Shown: positions 58,442-64,000 of the stretch, piece after piece
Layout: each line of letters begins with the position of its first letter
How positions within the stretch are numbered: position 1 is the first letter of the stretch
NCBI GenBank assembly: GCA_965261795.1
Contig: OZ253476.1
Location: 4,216,001-4,280,000, forward strand
Source of the DNA: CBDCFV01 sp965261795
Lineage (GTDB): Bacteria; Chloroflexota; Dehalococcoidia; Lucifugimonadales; UBA3495
Reading direction: 5' to 3'
Length of the DNA: 64,000 nt
The notes under the pieces: generated by a model
What the model was told of the DNA's origin: nothing
Seen by the model: the letters and a program-made list of their open reading frames with translations, nothing else
Database searches by the model: none
Program-made: the position numbers and the translations under genes

Positions 58442-58969
58442 TCAGTCGACTTTGGGGACCTGCAACCCCAATCCGGCGTCGATGTAGCGGCGGGCGTTGC
58501 GGACGTAGTTGGCGGTGGGGTCTTGAAGCCGCTTCCGGTGCTCATCGGTCAACTCTCTGACACGGCCCGGCACTCCAACAACCAAGGAATGATCGGGGAT
58601 CGTGGTCCCGCCCACAACCAGGGCGCAGGCGCCGATGAGGCAATAATTGCCCACATGGGCGCTCTCCAGAACGGCGGCGTTGACTCCTATCAGCACATTA
58701 TTGCCGATGGTCCCTCCGTGGACCACGGCCCCATGGGTCATCAGCACGTTGTCACCAAGTTCCAAGTAGTCGTCGGTGTGCAGTACGCAATTATCCTGGA
58801 TCGAGCAGTTCCTGCCGATGATTATCTGGCCGTAGTCACCCCTGATTACCGCGCCGGGCCACACGCTGGCGCCCTCTCCGACCTCCACGTCACCCACGAT
58901 GTAGGCGGTCTCGCTGATAAATGCGGATGGGTGTATTTTGGGACTTTTCCCGTCGAAGCTACGAATCAC
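58442..58969 (-). CDS. gamma-carbonic anhydrase-like hexapeptide-repeat protein
   Basis: A 175-residue left-handed beta-helix protein. The hexapeptide repeats run through VGDVEVGEGASVWPGAVIRG and the following turns. The metal histidines are expected in CVLHTDDYLE and LMTHGAVVHGG, which match the zinc ligands of Cam-type carbonic anhydrases. Some members act on CoA-linked acids instead. The GTG start has GGAGGTCCCT upstream. The CaiB-type gene follows after 13 bp, which may link it to carboxylic acid metabolism. Confidence 0.88.
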   Translation of the reverse strand: MIRSFDGKSPKIHPSAFISETAYIVGDVEVGEGASVWPGAVIRGDYGQIIIGRNCSIQDNCVLHTDDYLELGDNVLMTHGAVVHGGTIGNNVLIGVNAAVLESAHVGNYCLIGACALVVGGTTIPDHSLVVGVPGRVRELTDEHRKRLQDPTANYVRNARRYIDAGLGLQVPKVD

Positions 58970-59077
58970 AGGGACCTCCGTATACTGCTAATATGCGAAT
59001 AAGAGATGGGCGTACCCGTAGAAAAGCATACATGCTGACCGGCCACATAGCCACTGCCGGACCAACGCAGGGCCTTT

Positions 59078-59217
59078 TCATTTTCCGAATTGGGTTAAAT
59101 GGGTCTCGTCTTTCCCGAGAAAGCGGGAACCTACATGACCGTGGCCTATGGCAACCTTCCCGTGGCAGGACCATATGGATTCCCGCCTGCGCGGGAAAGA
59201 CGAAAGAATGAAAAGGG
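59078..59217. repeat. about 140-bp palindromic repeat, copy 2 (REP/BIME type)
   Basis: Same unit as 52780-52920: CATTTTCCGAATTGGGTTAA, GTCTTTCCCGAGAAAGCGGG, a similar spacer (GTGGCCTATGGCAACCTTCC) and TGGATTCCCGCCTGCGCGGG, ending AAAGACGAAAGAATGAAAAG. The copies agree through arms and spacer, so this is a defined mobile or amplified unit and not a chance hairpin. Confidence 0.75.
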
Positions 59218-59239
59218 CCTGCGGGCCAACGGCTATCCC

Positions 59240-59830
59240 CTAAAAGAAGCCGAAGGTGCGGGTAAGCCAGCCGATGCTGTAGGCACAACCGTAGGCCAAG
59301 GCCAAGAACTTTAACGTCTTCCCCGCCCAGACCACCGGCAGGAAGCGCCACAAAGGGTAGTGCAATACTCCTGCCGCGATGCCCACGATATCGAAGACAG
59401 GGTTAGGCACCAGAGAAAGCACAAACAACGGCAACCAGCCGCACCGCTGTATCCACGGTTCCCAGCGGCGGTAGAGACGGGTGCCGGTGACCGCCTCGCG
59501 TCCGGTATAACCGAGGAAGTATCCTGTGAGTTCGCCCAAAGTTTCGCAAGAGGATGCGATGAGGGCAACGAACAGTGGATTCAGGAACACTGCGCCGGCG
59601 CAGACCGCCCCCACCGCTGGAACCGGGATGATTAACCCCGCGCTTGCAATCAAAGACGCGAGGGCGATCCCGCCGTAGCCAACCTGCGTAAAGCTTAGAT
59701 GGTCCCGTAAAAGAAGGGCCACCAGTATGGCGAGCAAGACGGCGGCCAGTATGCCCAAGCGTACTTGGACCTGCCCACTGCGCCATTGTATACGGGCGGG
59801 CAGGGAAACAGCCCGACTCAAGGGCTTCAC
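59240..59830 (-). CDS. VTT-domain (DedA/SNARE-associated) membrane protein
   Basis: A 196-residue membrane protein from a GTG at 59830. It has four to five membrane segments and the VTT core: GLIIPVPAVGAVCAGAVFLNP, ALIASSCETLGELTGYFLGY and the C-terminal PVFDIVGIAAGVLHYPLWRF. VTT proteins such as DedA and YqeD-like proteins are flippases for undecaprenyl phosphate or phosphatidylethanolamine. The GTGA overlap with the stop of the hydrolase gene shows coupled translation. The frame is open to 60022 but overlaps the hydrolase, so the downstream GTG is preferred. Confidence 0.82.
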   Translation of the reverse strand: MKPLSRAVSLPARIQWRSGQVQVRLGILAAVLLAILVALLLRDHLSFTQVGYGGIALASLIASAGLIIPVPAVGAVCAGAVFLNPLFVALIASSCETLGELTGYFLGYTGREAVTGTRLYRRWEPWIQRCGWLPLFVLSLVPNPVFDIVGIAAGVLHYPLWRFLPVVWAGKTLKFLALAYGCAYSIGWLTRTFGFF

Positions 59831-60684
59831 GACGAGGGTTGTCCGGGCTGCTTGTCGAGGTCCCCTTCCAGGAACTTGATTGCCAGAGGGTTGAACTCTC
59901 CGGCTTTTTCCATTTGGGGCCAATGGCCGCACTCCGGCAACGTACGGACCAAGCCATGGGGCACTACCTCTCGAACAGCTTGGACGTGAGACACGGGGAT
60001 CAGCCGATCGTCTTCGCCCCAAACTGTCAGCAAGGGAGCCGCAAGAGCTTTGAGGCGGTGTATGACCAACCGTTGGTCCATCATTCCACGGTAATCGATA
60101 CTGGACCTTATCGACCGGAGGGCAGCCCGCGTTGCCCCAGGCGTGGTGCGCACCCGATCCAACTCTTCGAGTACGTCCTGTGGAAATGCCAGCGGACTAT
60201 GGAAAAGCTTTTTGCTGACCCCCGCCCAGTTATGCAGCCAAGGGTTGTAGATTATCTCTCCCACAATGGGCAAGGAGACTAAACGAAGGAACGGGGAGAC
60301 GTCCTGGCCCAAGCCGCCGGGGGCTACCAGGATAAGGCGGTCAGTTCGCTCCGGATACTCCAACGCGAATGATGCCGCGATAAGCCCACCGCCGGAGTTG
60401 CCCACCACGGAGGCGCGTGCTACTCCCAGCACGTCAAGAAAGTGCGCGATGAAGCGGACCGCGGCTATTGGGTCGTAGTCGATGTTCTTCGGTTTGTCCG
60501 AATCACCGTGTCCCGGCAGGTCCAGGGCGACGACGGTAAACCCGGCGTCGGCCAACGGCGCGATATTGCTCTGCCAAGTCACCAGCGATGCACCGACGCC
60601 GTGCACCAGCAACACAACCGGCCCGGACCCGGTCTGCACGTAATGGACGTTCATACCGTCAACGGTAATAAATTTATGCTCCAA
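59827..60684 (-). CDS. alpha/beta hydrolase (serine hydrolase)
   Basis: A 285-residue alpha/beta hydrolase. The oxyanion strand VVLLVHGVGASLVTW, the nucleophile elbow VVGNSGGGLIAASFAL with Ser, the acid in WGEDDRLIPVSH and the histidine in ECGHWPQMEKA form a full triad. This contrasts with the protein at 19115, whose Ser is lost. It resembles meta-cleavage or haloperoxidase-type hydrolases, but no pathway gene is adjacent. TTG is the likely start. It is coupled to the VTT gene through the GTGA overlap. Confidence 0.9.
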   Translation of the reverse strand: MEHKFITVDGMNVHYVQTGSGPVVLLVHGVGASLVTWQSNIAPLADAGFTVVALDLPGHGDSDKPKNIDYDPIAAVRFIAHFLDVLGVARASVVGNSGGGLIAASFALEYPERTDRLILVAPGGLGQDVSPFLRLVSLPIVGEIIYNPWLHNWAGVSKKLFHSPLAFPQDVLEELDRVRTTPGATRAALRSIRSSIDYRGMMDQRLVIHRLKALAAPLLTVWGEDDRLIPVSHVQAVREVVPHGLVRTLPECGHWPQMEKAGEFNPLAIKFLEGDLDKQPGQPSS

Positions 60685-60867
60685 GGAATGCCCTACTCCC
60701 CTAAAGCGTTGTATCGGTTCCCAGCTAAACAGCTACGCCCGTGGTGAATTTGTCACACCACGGACGTACTATGTTGCCTGATGATAACGTAGCTTAACAC
60801 TACGCCAACGTCCACCGCCCCATTAGCAATGGCCCAATTGAAAGGGTATGCAGTTCGGGAGACCTTA

Positions 60868-63315
60868 CTACACAGCTTGGGCTACGGGTTCGCGTTTGCT
60901 CCATACCAAGCCCGCCTCCCCGGCGTCCACCAGGATGTGGTCGCCTGGGTGTAGCTCCCCGCCAAGAATCCGTTTTGACAGTGTGTTTTCCAAGTGGCGC
61001 TGGACCGCCCTGCGCAGCGGCCTGGCACCGAACACGGGGTCGAACCCTTCCTTGGCAAGCCAGATGCTCGCCTCCGGGGTAAGTTCGAAAGTGATTTTCT
61101 GGTCCTTCAGCCTGCTCTGGACTTCTTTCACCATCAAGCCCACTATCTGGACGATCTGGTCCTGCGTCAACGGATGGAACACCAGAATCTCGTCGATACG
61201 ATTGAGCAACTCCGGCCGGAATGCCCGCCTGAGCGCATCGTTCACCGAACTGCGCAACCGCTCCTCCTCGGTAGTCCGTTCGCTGCCGTCGGTGCGGAAG
61301 CCGAAGGTTGCCTTCTGCAATCCCTCGGTGCCCAGGTTACTGGTCATTATAATGACCGTGTTGCGGAAATCCACGGTCCGACCATGGCCGTCGGTCAACC
61401 GCCCGTCCTCCAGTATCTGGAGCAGGATGTTGAAGACCTCCGGGTGGGCTTTTTCTATTTCGTCGAACAGCACTACCCGGTAGGGGCGGCGACGCACCGC
61501 CTCGGTAAGCTGGCCCGCTTCGTCGTAGCCGACGTACCCGGGAGGCGCCCCGATCAAGCGGGAAACGGTGTGCTTCTCGGCGTACTCGGACATGTCGATA
61601 CGGACCATGTTGTTTTCGTCGTCGAACAGGAATTCGGCCAGAGCTCTCGCAAGTTCGGTCTTCCCCACGCCAGTCGGGCCCAGCAGGATGAAACTGCCTA
61701 TGGGCCGTCTCGGGTCGCTGATGCCGGACCTGGACCGGCGAATAGCTTCGGCGACGGCATTCACCGCCTCATCCTGGCCGATGACCCGCTGGTGCAGTTC
61801 CTCTTCCATGTTGACCAACCGCTCCGCTTCACCCCCCAAAAGCCTTCCGGTTGGAATGCCGGTCCATTTGGACACCAACTCGGCGATGTCGGTCTCTTTC
61901 ACCACCATGTCCACGTTGCGCTCGGCGAGCACCTGACGCTTTTCCGGTTCGAACTCCGCCTCCAGGCGCAGACGCTCGGTGCGCAGTTGGGCCGCGTGCT
62001 CGTACTCTGACCGTTGAGCGGCAGCTTCCTCCTGGTCCGCCAGCCGGTGGAGTTGCTCTTCGGTCTCCTTGATGTGGGAAGGCAGACTCTCGGCGTCGAT
62101 GCGCAACTTGCTGGCCGCCTCGTCGATGAAGTCCACCGCCTTGTCCGGCAGGTGCCGGTCGGCGATGTACCGGTCGCTCAACCTGGCTGCCGCCTCCAAG
62201 GCGGCATCGTTGATTTGCACCTTGTGGTGGGCCTCGTAGCGGGGACGGAGGACGCGCAGAATTTCGACCGTTTCCTGCACCGACGGTTCCTCTAAATAGA
62301 TAGGCTGGAAGCGGCGTTCCAATGCGGCGTCCTTCTCGATGTACTTCCGGTACTCGGCCAACGTGGTAGCGCCGATGCATTGAAGCTCACCCCGGGACAA
62401 GGCCGGCTTGAGAAGGTTGCTGGCGTCGAGGCCTCCCTCGGCGGCGCCGGCGCCCACCATGGTGTGAATTTCGTCTAGGAACAGCACCACTTCGCCCTGA
62501 GCCTGCTTGATTTCGTCCACCACCGACTTGAGGCGCTCCTCGAACTCGCCCCGGAACTTGGAACCGGCCACCATTGCGCCCATGTCCAAGGCCAGCACCC
62601 GGCGGCCCCTGAGCGAGTTGGGCACGTCGTCGGAGACGATCCGGGCCGCCAGCCCCTCGGCTATAGCGGTCTTGCCCACGCCGGCTTCCCCGATGATAAC
62701 CGGGTTGTTCTTCTTGCGCCGGGTCAGCGTTTGCATCACTTGCCGGATTTCATCGTCGCGGCCAACCACGGGGTCGAGCTTCCCGGCCCGGGCCAAGCTG
62801 GTCAGGTCTATGGTGTACCGTTCCAGCGAGCGGTAGTGGCTCTCGGCCCTGGGGCCGTCCACCCGGCGGCTGCCGCGGATTTTCATAAGCGCTTGATACA
62901 GCCGTTCCTGGTCGATACCGAACTCCTTGACCACTTGGGCCGAATTGCCCTGCGTTTCCATGACGGCGGCGATGAATAAGTGCTCCACGCCCACGTATTC
63001 GTCCTTGAGCCTGTCTGCTTCCCCTTTGGCGTTAGCTACCATGGCGACCGACCGGGGTGTGGAGTAAATCTGTCCGTCGGTAACAGCCACCTTGGGGCCG
63101 GACTCCAACAGTTGATGCAGGCGGGCCTTCACGGCATCGGCGTTTATTCCCAACTCAAGCAAGATGTGGGTCGGCAAGCCGTCTTTCAGAGAAAGCAGGG
63201 CCATCAGCACGTGCTCGACGTCCCATTGGCTGTGTCGATAGTTCCGCACCAACTCGTGGGACTCTCTCAACACCTCTTGGGCTTGCTCTGTAAATTGTTC
63301 AGGTCTAAGTGTCAT
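60868..63315 (-). CDS. Clp family AAA+ ATPase/chaperone (ClpB/ClpC type, heat-shock operon)
   Basis: An 815-residue double-AAA protein. N-domain: FTEQAQEVLRESHELVRNYR. First ATPase: Walker A GEAGVGKTAIAEGLA and Walker B VVLFLDEIHTM. A short middle domain (about 55 residues; ETEEQLHRLADQEEAAAQRS) is ClpC-like rather than the long ClpB middle domain. Second ATPase: GPTGVGKTELARALAEF and VVLFDEIEKAHPEV. A ClpP-binding loop was not identified. The gene follows hspR and dnaJ, which is the ClpB context in actinobacteria-like genomes. The ATG at 63315 has GGGAGGTG upstream. Confidence 0.88.
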   Translation of the reverse strand: MTLRPEQFTEQAQEVLRESHELVRNYRHSQWDVEHVLMALLSLKDGLPTHILLELGINADAVKARLHQLLESGPKVAVTDGQIYSTPRSVAMVANAKGEADRLKDEYVGVEHLFIAAVMETQGNSAQVVKEFGIDQERLYQALMKIRGSRRVDGPRAESHYRSLERYTIDLTSLARAGKLDPVVGRDDEIRQVMQTLTRRKKNNPVIIGEAGVGKTAIAEGLAARIVSDDVPNSLRGRRVLALDMGAMVAGSKFRGEFEERLKSVVDEIKQAQGEVVLFLDEIHTMVGAGAAEGGLDASNLLKPALSRGELQCIGATTLAEYRKYIEKDAALERRFQPIYLEEPSVQETVEILRVLRPRYEAHHKVQINDAALEAAARLSDRYIADRHLPDKAVDFIDEAASKLRIDAESLPSHIKETEEQLHRLADQEEAAAQRSEYEHAAQLRTERLRLEAEFEPEKRQVLAERNVDMVVKETDIAELVSKWTGIPTGRLLGGEAERLVNMEEELHQRVIGQDEAVNAVAEAIRRSRSGISDPRRPIGSFILLGPTGVGKTELARALAEFLFDDENNMVRIDMSEYAEKHTVSRLIGAPPGYVGYDEAGQLTEAVRRRPYRVVLFDEIEKAHPEVFNILLQILEDGRLTDGHGRTVDFRNTVIIMTSNLGTEGLQKATFGFRTDGSERTTEEERLRSSVNDALRRAFRPELLNRIDEILVFHPLTQDQIVQIVGLMVKEVQSRLKDQKITFELTPEASIWLAKEGFDPVFGARPLRRAVQRHLENTLSKRILGGELHPGDHILVDAGEAGLVWSKREPVAQAV

Positions 63316-63343
63316 GAATGCACCTCCCGGGTCTATAGTTAAC

Positions 63344-63685
63344 CTAGCGAACGTCATTCGGAGCGGCGGCCGGAGACCGCAGGCGGCTCAGCTCATCGGT
63401 CAGCCGTTGGTTTTCCGCTTCCAGTTGTTCGATACGCATCATCAACCGCAACGCCACTTCCGCTCCTGCCAGGTTGACCCCCATGTCTTCGGTGAGGGTC
63501 TTGATACGCCGCAGCCGGTCTATGTCGGCTATGGAGTAGAGCCGTTGCCTTCCCACAGTGCGGGAAGGCCATATCAGGTTGACCCGCTCGTAGTAGCGGA
63601 GAGTCTGGGCGTGTACGCCCACCATCCGGGCGGCGACGCTGATGACGAAACAGGGGTCGTCGCGGGACTGTGGTTCCGTTGCCAT
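63344..63685 (-). CDS. hspR: HspR-type MerR family heat-shock repressor
   Basis: A 113-residue MerR-family protein. The DNA-binding domain begins CFVISVAARMVGVHAQTLRY and continues YERVNLIWPSRTVGRQRLYS. The ADIDRLRRIKTLTEDMGVNL segment leads into the dimerising coiled coil (IEQLEAENQRLTDELSRLR). HspR represses dnaK and clpB operons and is released on heat shock when DnaK is busy. Its position between dnaJ and the Clp ATPase is the classic HspR operon order. A HAIR operator was not found in the window; it should lie upstream of dnaK beyond the right edge. Confidence 0.93.
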   Translation of the reverse strand: MATEPQSRDDPCFVISVAARMVGVHAQTLRYYERVNLIWPSRTVGRQRLYSIADIDRLRRIKTLTEDMGVNLAGAEVALRLMMRIEQLEAENQRLTDELSRLRSPAAAPNDVR

Positions 63686-63687
63686 GT

Positions 63688-64000
63688 CTACTTTCCTTTA
63701 CTGGCCCTGATATCCCGGAGATGGCGGAATATATTCTGTTCTTCCGGGCTCAAGTTTGTGGGCAGGACTACTTTCACTGTGGCGTAAAGGTCGCCTTTAA
63801 CTTCAGGGTTGTTCAACACCGGCATACCGCGCCCGGCCAGCCGGAACCGGCGCCCGTTCTGGGTCTCCGGCGGGAGTGTGAGAGCCAGCCGCCCGTTTAT
63901 CGATTGCACCTTGACATCGCCTCCCAGCATTGCGTCTTCCAGCGGCACTTCAACCTCGATGAACAGATCGCGCCCTTCCCGCCGGAAGCTTGGGTGCGGC
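63688..64000 (-). CDS. DnaJ-type co-chaperone, C-terminal part (5' end beyond the window)
   Basis: The last 103 codons of a DnaJ/CbpA protein. The substrate-binding C-terminal domain is visible: FRREGRDLFIEVEVPLEDAM, GGDVKVQSINGRLALTLPPE, GRRFRLAGRGMPVLNNPEVK and GDLYATVKVVLP. The J-domain lies outside the window. The stop is 2 bp before the hspR start, so the genes are translated as one unit. It stimulates DnaK ATPase and binds unfolded proteins. Confidence 0.92.
   Translation of the reverse strand, partial: PHPSFRREGRDLFIEVEVPLEDAMLGGDVKVQSINGRLALTLPPETQNGRRFRLAGRGMPVLNNPEVKGDLYATVKVVLPTNLSPEEQNIFRHLRDIRASKGK

Overview
The window reads as one stretch of a moderately GC-rich bacterial chromosome, probably Chloroflexota of the Dehalococcoidia/SAR202 kind. 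That placement is inference. It rests on family 5 substrate-binding lipoproteins with long Glu/Lys/Val or Pro/Ala linkers, several LLM-class flavin/F420 oxidoreductases, PEP-mutase/isocitrate-lyase-fold enzymes, a CaiB-type CoA transferase, a haloalkane dehalogenase, a HemQ-type coproheme decarboxylase, Uma2 and PaREP1/HEPN proteins, and a DnaJ-HspR-Clp heat-shock set. No rRNA, CRISPR array or replication origin was seen.

Layout. 1-9.4 kb: SppA-like protease (cut by the window edge), an oligopeptide-type binding lipoprotein, tRNA-Gln, an Lrp/AsnC regulator with a clear promoter and palindrome, a ferredoxin, HemQ-like protein, an NHL propeller protein with a PaREP1/HEPN protein, a HAD hydrolase, ComB and a DAO-type oxidoreductase. 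9.6-16.8 kb: a decayed and mobile zone. It holds two broken genes, then a second PaREP1/HEPN gene split at one TA by a 5.4-kb array of three identical IS630-type elements with an IS1182-type element inside. The IS1182 transposase carries two near-identical 25-bp hairpin inserts; removing both restores one continuous frame. 16.9-31.9 kb: a luciferase-like monooxygenase / haloalkane dehalogenase / alpha-beta hydrolase cluster, mnmA-rnhB-yraN, a 396-bp MITE with a 9-bp target duplication, more LLM and PEP-mutase-fold enzymes, membrane proteins, two Uma2 genes, HigBA and an SDR. 31.9-41.8 kb: a PQQ-type propeller protein, a peptide-type ABC importer (binding protein plus two permeases, no ATPases here), tRNA-Leu and tRNA-Cys, small envelope proteins and a repeat-rich gap. 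41.8-54.2 kb: a heterodimeric ABC exporter, argS, an S51 peptidase-like protein, hisF-hisIE, a HbpS-like protein, a cyclase-family hydrolase, repeats and hisS. 54.3-56.1 kb: a complete PvuII-like restriction-modification system (divergent methyltransferase and C-R genes with C-boxes) that abuts a remnant of a CoA-transferase gene. 56.3-64 kb: a fused MNT-HEPN protein, CaiB-type transferase, gamma-carbonic anhydrase, hydrolase-VTT membrane protein pair, and the Clp ATPase-HspR-DnaJ heat-shock operon running off the right edge.

The strongest unusual signals are the paired 25-bp hairpin inserts (14505-14529, 15046-15070), the complete PvuII-like island, the nested IS array whose removal restores a host ORF, two MITE-like elements, and enzymes whose key residues have changed.
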